A DNA stretch of 64,000 bases from UMGS1696 sp964634795 (GTDB taxonomy: Bacteria; Bacillota; Clostridia; Oscillospirales; CAG-272), in contig CAZWLL010000001.1 in assembly GCA_964634795.1 (NCBI GenBank), positions 46,603 through 110,602 on the forward strand, written 5' to 3'. Numbering within the stretch: the first letter of the stretch is position 1; each line of letters starts with the position of its first letter. Made by a program: the position numbers and the translations under genes. The notes under the pieces were generated by a model. That model had not been told where the DNA came from and did not search any database. It worked only from the letters and a program-made list of their open reading frames with translations. Positions 26,218-33,676 of this stretch are shown here, piece by piece.

Positions 26218-27018
26218 ATGAAAAAAGAGGAATCACGCTTTACAGACTCAGCTGTTTTCGAGGGAATGACATCAATACGTGCCGTAATATCGGCGAGTGA
26301 AAACAAAATAAGCGACAGAAAAATCGAAAAGCTGCTTATAGACGAAGAAAAAAAGAAAAGTAAAGGCAAGGAAATTGCCTGGCTCAACTTCAAAGCAGGC
26401 GAGATGAATTTCCAAATTCAATATGTCTCGGCAGATATCCTCGATAAGTATACCACCGGCAGCACCCACGGCGGAATTATCGCTCTTTGTTCGGAAAGAA
26501 CAATTCCGAGTTTAAATGAAAGCGATATTAAGAAGGACGGATTTTACGCAATGCTCGAGGGCATAGAAGACCCGTATAATTTCGGGTATGCCGTACGTGC
26601 ACTGTATGTATGCGGTATTGACGGAATTATTCTTACACCGCGCAACTGGATGAGCGCGGCGGGTGTTGTGTGCAGATCATCGGCAGGTACTTCGGAATTG
26701 CTTCCGTGCTTTGTCAGCGAAGGAACGGAAGCGGCAAAGCTGTTTAAAAAACAAGGTTATAAAGTAATATGTGCCGGAATCAGAGATTCGATATCATCCT
26801 TTGAGTGTGACATGACAAAGCCTGTGTTTTTGATTATCGGAGGCGAAAAAAGAGGTATATCCTCCGCACTTCTCTCTGAAGCGGATCGAATTGTAAGAAT
26901 AGACTATGACAGGCAATTCGGAGGCTCACTGTCTGCGGCATCGGCGGCTTCAATGCTCGCATATGAAATTATGAAGCAAAATAAGTTAAAGCAGCTCAGC
27001 ACAAACGGTAATGCCTAA
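26218..27018 (+). CDS. SpoU/TrmH-family RNA 2'-O-methyltransferase
   Basis: A 266-residue SPOUT methyltransferase resembling RlmB-type enzymes. An N-terminal substrate-binding portion (about residues 1-100, beginning FEGMTSIRAVI) is followed by the catalytic domain with motif 1 EGIEDPYNFGYAVRA, motif 2 FLIIGGEKRGIS and motif 3 GGSLSAASAASMLAYE. Motif 3 usually reads SLNVS; here the Asn is Ser, so activity may differ. The target RNA is unknown. The ATG at 26218 lies 15 bases after the prfB stop in the same frame and has no clear Shine-Dalgarno sequence. A strong terminator follows. Confidence 0.88.
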   Translation: MKKEESRFTDSAVFEGMTSIRAVISASENKISDRKIEKLLIDEEKKKSKGKEIAWLNFKAGEMNFQIQYVSADILDKYTTGSTHGGIIALCSERTIPSLNESDIKKDGFYAMLEGIEDPYNFGYAVRALYVCGIDGIILTPRNWMSAAGVVCRSSAGTSELLPCFVSEGTEAAKLFKKQGYKVICAGIRDSISSFECDMTKPVFLIIGGEKRGISSALLSEADRIVRIDYDRQFGGSLSAASAASMLAYEIMKQNKLKQLSTNGNA

Positions 27019-27042
27019 AAATGACTTGAGTTAAATCTGATA

Positions 27043-27078
27043 AAAAATCGGTAGAATTGTTGAATCCTACCGATTTTT
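27043..27078 (+). terminator. Rho-independent terminator after the RNA methyltransferase
   Basis: Perfect 12-bp stem (27043-27054 with 27067-27078) ending in five T residues; closes the prfB cluster. Confidence 0.85.
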
Positions 27079-27148
27079 ATTAAATTACTCTGTTATACGT
27101 TTTTTAGTTACGCGTTTTTATAAAAATATTATTTGAAAGGATAATCAT

Positions 27149-27685
27149 ATGAATATAACTGTTTATCTCGGTGCATGTGAAGGAAATGATCCTTCTTTCG
27201 TTAATGCGGTTAAAGAATTAGGTACATGGATAGGCAAAAGCGGGAATTCCTTGGTATACGGCGGTTCAAAAAGCGGATTAATGGGTATACTTGCGGAAAG
27301 TGTAATCAACGCAGGCGGACTTGTAACCGGAATTGAGCCTCAGTTTTTTATAGATGCCGTAGCTCAATACGATAAGCTTACAAAGCTTATTGTCACAAAG
27401 GATATGACCGAGAGAAAAACCAAAATGATTGAAATGGGAGATGCTTTTATCGCATTTCCCGGGGGCACCGGAACACTGGAGGAAATTTCCGAGGTTATGT
27501 CCAAGGTCTCATTGAAACAGCTTGACAAGCCATGCATCATATATAATCTGAACGGATATTATGACCATCTGAAGGCTCTGCTCCATCATATGACGGAGAC
27601 AGGTTTATCGTCCGATGACAAACAGGAAGGCATATATTTTGCCGACAATCTTGACGAAATAATCGGAATTCTGTCGGCAGACTGA
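27149..27685 (+). CDS. LOG family protein (cytokinin riboside 5'-monophosphate phosphoribohydrolase-like)
   Basis: A 178-residue Rossmann-fold protein of the LOG/TIGR00730 family. The diagnostic PGGTGTLEE motif lies near residues 108-116 and the paired basic residue motif MTERKTKM near 91-98. Family enzymes cleave nucleoside 5'-monophosphates to base and ribose 5-phosphate; in bacteria the physiological substrate is often unclear. GAAAGG precedes the ATG by eight bases. It converges on the FliB-like gene with 15 bases between stops. Confidence 0.9.
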   Translation: MNITVYLGACEGNDPSFVNAVKELGTWIGKSGNSLVYGGSKSGLMGILAESVINAGGLVTGIEPQFFIDAVAQYDKLTKLIVTKDMTERKTKMIEMGDAFIAFPGGTGTLEEISEVMSKVSLKQLDKPCIIYNLNGYYDHLKALLHHMTETGLSSDDKQEGIYFADNLDEIIGILSAD

Positions 27686-27700
27686 TAGTTTTTTATTACT

Positions 27701-28837
27701 TTATAGGCTGCACAGCTGCATAACTTTCTCAGTGCAGTCACAGCCTGTTTCGTGTAAAAGAGCGGCAGCGCACATGTAATAATTGGATGTCTCCGCCATT
27801 TTGAATACTTCCGATGTTATATCCGAAAGCTCCTCAAAGCTGCCCGATTCCGTACATGTTACCGCTATGGCTCTCCAAACCGCATATAATGCCGCGAGAG
27901 ACATTGCGGCTGTATTGCAGTCTAAAACAGCTCCGACACCGATTATGTACGGAAATCCCATATAAAATACATGGTTTACAAATAACTGCTCCGATATAAT
28001 TTCCGCATCAGGATAGAATTCGGAAAATTTTTTCTGCTTTTCCTCATATTCGGCATACGTTGTATTGTTTATGCGCTCCGAATAATCATCAAGCGGAAAC
28101 CTTTCGCATAAACGTTTAATGATGTGCCGTACTGTTTCAAAGGTTTCGCGGTTATATGCCGAGCAGTCATTCTTCTCATTAAGTGACTCGCATTCAGCAA
28201 GCATTTCATCGAGATTTTCCGATGACTGATTGTTCAGTGCGGGTGCGATAATCTCAGATGCCATAACAACCTTTTTCATGCGCTCGGAAAATGAAATCGA
28301 TCTGTCCTGGAGAACGCCTATATACATTTTTCTGACCTTCTCATATGAGGAAGTTATGAAATCATCTTTCTTTTGAGGCAGGTAATACTTGAATTCGAGT
28401 TCGACTTTTTTAAATCCGATCGGAGCTTTGCGCTTCATAAGCAATTCACATACGCCTTCGCACGATGCCGACATCGAACACTCATCCCCATGAAGTGTTT
28501 TCGGACTGCGCGGGTAATATCTGCAAACCGACGGCAAACAATCTTCTCCGCATTCACATTGTACCGTACATAATCCGTCATCGCCATGCATCTTACAGTC
28601 TCCTATATAATTTTTCGCAAACTCCGCATATCTTTCGTTTGTGGGAGACTCAAGCATGTATATTCCACCGTCCAACCGACGTCTCAGCTCAGGCGAACAA
28701 TTCAAGCCTATCAGCTTATAATATTCCTGCATTGTCAGAGTAATATGCCAACCATGACAGCATGTCTTGCGGCACTCCCCTGCTTTGCATGTGAAATCCG
28801 TATAAATATCGGGAACGGTAAACCATCTCTTGCACAT
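27701..28837 (-). CDS. FliB-family protein (flagellin lysine-N-methylase-like)
   Basis: A 378-residue protein of the FliB family. The N-terminal 130 residues carry a dense set of cysteines (CKAGECRKTCC, then GDCKMHG, CTVQCECGEDC, SVCRYYPR) as in FliB and YkgJ-type proteins, which likely bind a metal or iron-sulfur cluster; the rest is helical. FliB methylates flagellin lysines in Salmonella, but no flagellar gene is in this window and the family is common in gut Clostridia, so the substrate here is uncertain. The start at 28837 has GAAGG seven bases upstream; an in-frame ATG 18 bases earlier has none. Confidence 0.85.
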   Translation of the reverse strand: MCKRWFTVPDIYTDFTCKAGECRKTCCHGWHITLTMQEYYKLIGLNCSPELRRRLDGGIYMLESPTNERYAEFAKNYIGDCKMHGDDGLCTVQCECGEDCLPSVCRYYPRSPKTLHGDECSMSASCEGVCELLMKRKAPIGFKKVELEFKYYLPQKKDDFITSSYEKVRKMYIGVLQDRSISFSERMKKVVMASEIIAPALNNQSSENLDEMLAECESLNEKNDCSAYNRETFETVRHIIKRLCERFPLDDYSERINNTTYAEYEEKQKKFSEFYPDAEIISEQLFVNHVFYMGFPYIIGVGAVLDCNTAAMSLAALYAVWRAIAVTCTESGSFEELSDITSEVFKMAETSNYYMCAAALLHETGCDCTEKVMQLCSL

Positions 28838-28936
28838 TTTAATACCTTCTATCATTACACAAAAACAATAACGGAGGAATTATACACCTATTTTTTACCT
28901 CTGTCAACCTGGTATTTATTGTATGCTTGTATATAC

Positions 28937-28969
28937 AAAAGGAGCAATCCTCGTCGGATTGCTCCTTTT
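28937..28969. terminator. Rho-independent terminator of the ctsR operon
   Basis: A 14-bp stem (28937-28950 with 28956-28969) with a 5-base loop, T-rich on both sides, between the mcsB stop and the FliB-like start. It ends the operon right after mcsB. Confidence 0.85.
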
Positions 28970-29033
28970 TCACTTATGATTCTTTATGTCTCAGCACAGT
29001 TTACGAGAACGAGATAGTTATCTATAATCCCAA

Positions 29034-30050
29034 TCAGTCAAATTTTACCTGTCCGATTATTTCTCTTGCATGTGATGCTCTTGCAATGTCTCTGCCGTGA
29101 GGTGCTTTAACATCCGCGCCGCCTGTTGTGAGCATATCGGGCATCGATTCTATAAGCATTTCATCAATGAGATTTACAGGTACTGTTATGTATCCGAGTG
29201 CGGCGCAAAGTCTGATTTCTGAATACATTGTCAGCATCTCACCGAGAGTAAGGTGGCCGGCATACATGATTATGCCTATGTCACGTCTTGCCGTTTCGGT
29301 AAGATAATCACGCTTATCCTCGTAAAGTGATTTTCTGAGTTCTCTTTCTTTAGCTACTATCTGTTTAACAATTCCTTCCAATTTAGAAATTGTTTCTTCC
29401 TCGCTCATACCGAGTGTTGCTTCATTAGCTATCTGGTAAATATACGCGACTGTATCGGAGCCTTCTCCGCCTATGCCGCAAATTGTGAATCCCATTCTCG
29501 CAAGCTCGTATGACAAGCTTCTGATATAGCCTGACTTAGTATATGCGGGAAGATAAAGCATTACGGATGCGCGCATTCCTGTACCGAGGTTTGTCGGGCA
29601 GTGAGTAATATAACCTAGCTTCTCACTGAAAGCAACATCAGCTGCCTTATCAAGCATATCATCGGCAGCATATGCCGCGTCAGCTGCTTTATTGAGATCA
29701 AATCCGGCGGTTACGGACTGAATACGGAAATGATCCTCTTCAAGTACCATTATGTAAACCTCACGCTCGTCGTTTTCTATATAACAAGCAGGGCCTTTCT
29801 TCTTCGCAAACTCGGAACTGATAAGGTGCTTATCGATTAAAGCTCCTCTCTGAGCTTCATCGAGTGACTCCATATCTGTTGCTTTCCATCCGTCGTTTTC
29901 GCTGAATATTGTTTTTGCTTTATTTATGATTTCTTCAGCCTGTTCTTTTGTTAATTTCTCCGCAAAAGGATATTCGCTGAGATTACGTGCTAATCTTACT
30001 CTTGAACTGAGTACAACATCATTATCATTACCGTTATTCTTGTACCACAT
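29034..30050 (-). CDS. mcsB: Protein arginine kinase McsB
   Basis: A 338-residue member of the phosphagen-kinase fold that phosphorylates arginines on misfolded proteins, marking them for ClpCP. The ATP-phosphate-binding arginines are visible in SSRVRLARN near residues 15-23, and the CPTNLGTGMRASV motif near residue 155 carries the conserved Cys and loop of the family. It is activated by McsA. GAGAGG precedes the ATG by eight bases. In B. subtilis clpC follows mcsB; here a terminator follows instead. Confidence 0.96.
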   Translation of the reverse strand: MWYKNNGNDNDVVLSSRVRLARNLSEYPFAEKLTKEQAEEIINKAKTIFSENDGWKATDMESLDEAQRGALIDKHLISSEFAKKKGPACYIENDEREVYIMVLEEDHFRIQSVTAGFDLNKAADAAYAADDMLDKAADVAFSEKLGYITHCPTNLGTGMRASVMLYLPAYTKSGYIRSLSYELARMGFTICGIGGEGSDTVAYIYQIANEATLGMSEEETISKLEGIVKQIVAKERELRKSLYEDKRDYLTETARRDIGIIMYAGHLTLGEMLTMYSEIRLCAALGYITVPVNLIDEMLIESMPDMLTTGGADVKAPHGRDIARASHAREIIGQVKFD

Positions 30051-30136
30051 ATAATTTACCTCTCTTCATACAATCTGTCTGCTGATTTACTTCGAATTTA
30101 CTTATCTGTTCTGTTATATTCGGTTATCTATACACA

Positions 30137-30700
30137 TCAAAGTGTGTTTCTGAGTTCCTTTAATTCATCTCTGATTTGTGCGGCTTTTTCGAAATCCTCA
30201 TTCTTAACCGCTTCCTTCTGCTCCGCTTCAAGCTCGGCTATGTGTTTCTTTGCGTCAAGCTTTTCTTTGAATCTTGCCGGAGCTCTGCCTATATGCGATG
30301 TATGTCCGTGAACCTTACCGAGTGTAGGCTTCAGCTCATCTGCAAATGTCTCATAGCATGTCGGGCAGCCTGCCATTCCGTTTTCGGCAAATTCTCTGAA
30401 TGTTGTTCCGCATACAGGGCATTTCTTTTCGGTATTTTCTTTAGCATCAGCGGATTTAAGCTGCTTTGTATCGTTGTCTCCGAACATGCTTGCGAGAAGG
30501 CTGTGCATTTCGTTGAACGGATTCTCGAGAAATGAATCAAAACCATCAAACATCTTGCCTGTATCAATCTCTTTAAGCTCACCGCTCTTCTCAAGCTCTG
30601 CTTCACAATCACCGCAAAGTCTGTATGTCTTCTGTTTACCGTTTATATTTTCATGATAATAAAATGTAGCTTCGTTCTTCTTGCATCTTTCACACAACAT
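30137..30700 (-). CDS. mcsA: McsA, activator of McsB (UVR-domain zinc protein)
   Basis: A 187-residue protein with two zinc-binding Cys4 modules, one at the N-terminus (CERC ... CGDC) and one near residues 95-120 (CPVC ... CPTC), followed by a C-terminal UVR domain with KNEDFEKAAQIRDELKEL. McsA is the adaptor that activates McsB and stabilises CtsR regulation. GGAGG lies nine bases before the ATG. It sits between ctsR and mcsB in the standard order, 45 bases after ctsR. Confidence 0.95.
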   Translation of the reverse strand: MLCERCKKNEATFYYHENINGKQKTYRLCGDCEAELEKSGELKEIDTGKMFDGFDSFLENPFNEMHSLLASMFGDNDTKQLKSADAKENTEKKCPVCGTTFREFAENGMAGCPTCYETFADELKPTLGKVHGHTSHIGRAPARFKEKLDAKKHIAELEAEQKEAVKNEDFEKAAQIRDELKELRNTL

Positions 30701-30745
30701 AATAAAAATCCTCCGTGTATCTGTAATATGTATTAATATTTGAAT

Positions 30746-31198
30746 TTACATCATTAACAGCATCGCCATATGCCTCAGCATATCAGCGCGTACCATATTT
30801 CTTTTTTCTTCGGGACATTTTTCAAGTGCGGCATCCGACATCGCCGCAATAGCTATCTTTGCTTCACGCTCCTCGATTAGGCCTCTTTCATGAAGGTTTC
30901 TTATATATATCTTCGCCGTCTTTTCATCTATCTCATCACCTACTGATTGAAAGAAATGCATTAAATAATCGCTTTTCGTCATCTGGACACGAATTATTTT
31001 AATGTAACCTCCGCCGCCTCGCCTGCTTTCAATAATGTATCCTTTTTCGGGAGTAAATCTTGAGGTTATAACATAATTTATCTGACTGGGTACGCAGCCC
31101 AGCTTAGCCGCAAGGTCATTTCGTTTTACCTCTGCGCTTCCGCCTCCTTGATTCAGCATATCATCGATTAGTGAAGCAATGTGGTCTGACAATATCAT
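30746..31198 (-). CDS. ctsR: Transcriptional repressor CtsR
   Basis: A 150-residue CtsR, the heat-shock repressor of clp genes in low-GC Gram-positives. The winged helix-turn-helix lies in residues 1-75, including LAAKLGCVPSQINYVI, TRFTPEKGY and the glycine-rich wing RRGGGGYI that senses temperature and contacts DNA. The C-terminal helical domain is phosphorylated or bound by McsB. The start at ATG 31198 has GGAGG ten bases upstream; a longer in-frame version adds seven residues without support. The gene is autoregulated through operators at 31230-31306. Confidence 0.96.
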   Translation of the reverse strand: MILSDHIASLIDDMLNQGGGSAEVKRNDLAAKLGCVPSQINYVITSRFTPEKGYIIESRRGGGGYIKIIRVQMTKSDYLMHFFQSVGDEIDEKTAKIYIRNLHERGLIEEREAKIAIAAMSDAALEKCPEEKRNMVRADMLRHMAMLLMM

Positions 31199-31229
31199 CT
31201 GCTTTGCACCTCCTTTCAAGGACTTTGTC

Positions 31230-31246
31230 TTTGACTTTCCTTGTCC
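31230..31246 (-). promoter_or_regulatory. Imperfect CtsR box in the ctsR leader
   Basis: Minus strand GGACAAG (31246-31240), GAA, AGTCAAA (31236-31230): one perfect CtsR heptad, one with two mismatches, correct 3-base spacing with a central A. It lies downstream of the -10 box. Confidence 0.5.
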
Positions 31247-31260
31247 TTCATTGTGCCTAT

Positions 31261-31289
31261 ATTATACACCGTAGGTCAGTTTTAGTCAA
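31261..31289 (-). promoter_or_regulatory. Sigma-A promoter of ctsR-mcsA-mcsB
   Basis: Minus strand TTGACT (31289-31284), 17-base spacer, TATAAT (31266-31261). The -35 box is part of the CtsR heptad array, so repressor and sigma factor would compete. Confidence 0.85.
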
Positions 31290-31306
31290 AGTCAAATAAA
31301 GTCAAA
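31284..31306 (+). promoter_or_regulatory. CtsR operator
   Basis: Three AGTCAAA heptads on the plus strand: 31284-31290, 31290-31296 and 31300-31306. The last two form a perfect CtsR box (heptad, TAA, heptad), the well-known consensus for this repressor. Confidence 0.85.
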
Positions 31307-31448
31307 TTTTGACGTGAATTTAAATTTACGGCGATTTAAATAGCGTTTTTCTCGTTTTTTCTCACTATTTCAAATTATTTTGATGTTTTTTGTATTTTAA
31401 AGTCAAACCTTTAAATTGCCGAGTTCACTTCATGTTTTATCATAATCA

Positions 31449-31477
31449 TTGTTTTATTCTTTTTTTTATGGTATAAT
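31449..31477 (+). promoter_or_regulatory. Putative sigma-A promoter of the GH92 gene
   Basis: TTGTTT (31449-31454), 17-base spacer, TATAAT (31472-31477), 37 bases before the ATG. An ATG at 31470 lies inside this promoter and is not a likely start. Confidence 0.65.
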
Positions 31478-31514
31478 TCAAATCATAGAAATATTAATTC
31501 CAGGAGATAAAGTT

Positions 31515-33470
31515 ATGTCAAGAATAGATCTTGTAAACATCAAACAGGGTACAAAATCAGTTCCGCGTTTTTCACAGGGCAACACTCTGCCTTTAGTTCA
31601 GCGTCCCTTCGGAATGGCTGCATTTGCTCCGCAAACCGAAAGAAACGGCAGCTGGTATTTCCATCCCGAATCACACAGCCTTGAAGGTATTCGTCTGACT
31701 CACCAGCCAAGTCCGTGGATTGACGACTACGGTACTTTCCTCATGACGCCTCAGAACGACATTGTTGCGTCAAGTGCAGGCGGCGCATGGGGCGGATACA
31801 GACCTAAGGATGCCGTTATGACACCGTCATACCTCAAATTGAAATTCTTGCGTTCAATGTGCAATTTCGAGCTTACGCCTACAGAAAGAGGTGCAGTTTG
31901 CCGTCTTTCATTTGAATGCGACAGACCTTCTTACTTATCGATTCTTCCTTTGAAGGGAAAATACGGATATACTCTTGTTCCCGAGAAAAACGAAATCATC
32001 GGCTGGACAGACGGCCATACTCAGGATATAGCAAAAGATTTTAAGATGTATTTCGTTCTCTCATTCGAAGACGGATGCGTCGACTTCGAAAACACCGTTA
32101 TAGGTGAAAACAACACAGAAAGAGCATACATTCATATCGCGCTTACAAAATCCAATGTTGAATATTCTATAGGTACATCTTATATATCGGATGAATTTGC
32201 GGAAGCGGTCATTGACAGAGAAATCAATTCCATGTCTTTCGACGATATTAAAGCTCAAAATGACGCAATTTGGGAAGAACATCTGAATCGCATCAATGCC
32301 GAATTTGATGATGAAAAGACTACAAAGACATTCTACACCTGCCTGTGGCGCACATTCTTATTCCCGCATAAGTGCTACGAATATGACACGAACGGCAAAA
32401 TCGTTCATTATACTCCTATTGACGGAAGCATAAATGAAGGATACCGCTACACCGACAACGGTTTCTGGGACACATATCGTACTGTATACCCTCTCTTCAC
32501 ACTTATCGCTCGTGATGAGTTTGCCGAAATGCTCGAAGGCTTTGTAGGCGATTACAAGGAATGCGGATGGCTTCCGAGATGGATATCTATCGGTGAAGTA
32601 GGATGCATGCCGTCCACTCTTATCGACGCGGTTATAGCTACAGCAGTTGTGAACAATATCGGTACGGAAAAAATCTGGAATGACGCGCTTGAAGGAATGC
32701 TCAACCATGCAAATCACAATGGTCCCCTTCCCCGCTTCGGAAGAAACGGAGCAGAGCTTTACTGCAAGTACGGCTATGTTCCGCGTGATGAATTCGGTGA
32801 AAGCGTAAACCTTACTCTAGATGCCGCATACGGAGATTGGTGTATTGCAGTTGTAGCAAAGGCTCTCGGAAGAAACGACCTCGTACCCGAATATGAAAAG
32901 CGTGCTAAAAACTACGCCAACATCTTCGATAAAGAAACGGGATTCATGAGAGGCCGCGATAAAAACGGTAATATGGCTGATGATTTCGATCCTATCAAAT
33001 GGGGCGGAGAATATACGGAAGCGGCAGCTTGGCAGTCGACATTTGCTGTTCCGCATGACATTGACGGTTTAGCGGAGCTCATGGGCGGAAAAGATAAGAT
33101 GGTCGCAAAGCTCGATGAACTCTTCGCAACCGCTCCGAACTACAGAGTACACGGTTACGGCGGAGAGATACATGAAATGACGGAAATGGCTGCCGTAGAC
33201 TACGGTCAGTGCGCTATATCCAACCAGCCTTCTTTCCACATCCCGTATATATATGCATATCTCGGTGAGACGGAAAAAGCACGCTATTGGGTACATAAAA
33301 TGGCTCTTGAAGCATTCTCATCTGATGATGACGGATTCCCGGGCGATGAAGACAACGGTACTATGGCTGCATGGTATATTTTCGCTTGTCTCGGAATGTA
33401 TCCGCTTTGCCCCGGCAAAAAAGAATTCGTAAAAATACCCGCAATCGCAAAAAGCTGGTCAATCAAATAA
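31515..33470 (+). CDS. GH92 family alpha-mannosidase, cytoplasmic, short C-terminus
   Basis: A 651-residue glycoside hydrolase of family 92, calcium-dependent inverting exo-alpha-mannosidases that trim mannans and N-glycans. The N-terminal beta-sandwich includes SLEGIRLTHQPSPWIDDYG; the (alpha/alpha)6 catalytic part has FWDTYRTVYPLF, a catalytic Glu region near YTEAAAWQSTF, NQPSFHIPYIY, and the acidic GFPGDEDNGTMAAWYIF motif near residue 615. No signal peptide, so it acts on imported oligosaccharides. It ends about 25 residues after the acidic motif, shorter than most GH92 proteins. Start chosen at 31515 from AGGAG eight bases upstream. Confidence 0.92.
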   Translation: MSRIDLVNIKQGTKSVPRFSQGNTLPLVQRPFGMAAFAPQTERNGSWYFHPESHSLEGIRLTHQPSPWIDDYGTFLMTPQNDIVASSAGGAWGGYRPKDAVMTPSYLKLKFLRSMCNFELTPTERGAVCRLSFECDRPSYLSILPLKGKYGYTLVPEKNEIIGWTDGHTQDIAKDFKMYFVLSFEDGCVDFENTVIGENNTERAYIHIALTKSNVEYSIGTSYISDEFAEAVIDREINSMSFDDIKAQNDAIWEEHLNRINAEFDDEKTTKTFYTCLWRTFLFPHKCYEYDTNGKIVHYTPIDGSINEGYRYTDNGFWDTYRTVYPLFTLIARDEFAEMLEGFVGDYKECGWLPRWISIGEVGCMPSTLIDAVIATAVVNNIGTEKIWNDALEGMLNHANHNGPLPRFGRNGAELYCKYGYVPRDEFGESVNLTLDAAYGDWCIAVVAKALGRNDLVPEYEKRAKNYANIFDKETGFMRGRDKNGNMADDFDPIKWGGEYTEAAAWQSTFAVPHDIDGLAELMGGKDKMVAKLDELFATAPNYRVHGYGGEIHEMTEMAAVDYGQCAISNQPSFHIPYIYAYLGETEKARYWVHKMALEAFSSDDDGFPGDEDNGTMAAWYIFACLGMYPLCPGKKEFVKIPAIAKSWSIK

Positions 33471-33509
33471 TTGATTCAAATAAGAACATAAGGTAATAAT
33501 ACTGTCAGG

Positions 33510-33553
33510 CTCCCGTCGTATGTACCGCAGCTTTGCCGTACATACAACGGGAG
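33510..33553 (+). terminator. Rho-independent terminator after the GH92 gene
   Basis: A 16-bp stem with a single G-U-type mismatch (33510-33525 with 33538-33553), followed by TTTCTTG. Confidence 0.8.
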
Positions 33554-33676
33554 TTTCTTGCTGTATTTTTATTTCTTACTTATCTCGAAGAATTTGTGCT
33601 TTTTGACTATATATTATCACTTCATTTTAGTATATAATGTAATGCGAATTTGTATGTATAAGGTCTGATTATCTTA

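Noticed and set aside
31284..31306. AGTCAAA copies as the start of a CRISPR-like or satellite repeat
   Set aside because: Only three heptads, spaced exactly as a CtsR operator at a ctsR promoter; no longer repeat array exists.
33603..33638. TTGACT and TATAAT ahead of the LtaS-like gene as a promoter
   Set aside because: The boxes are 24 bases apart, outside the working range for sigma-A.
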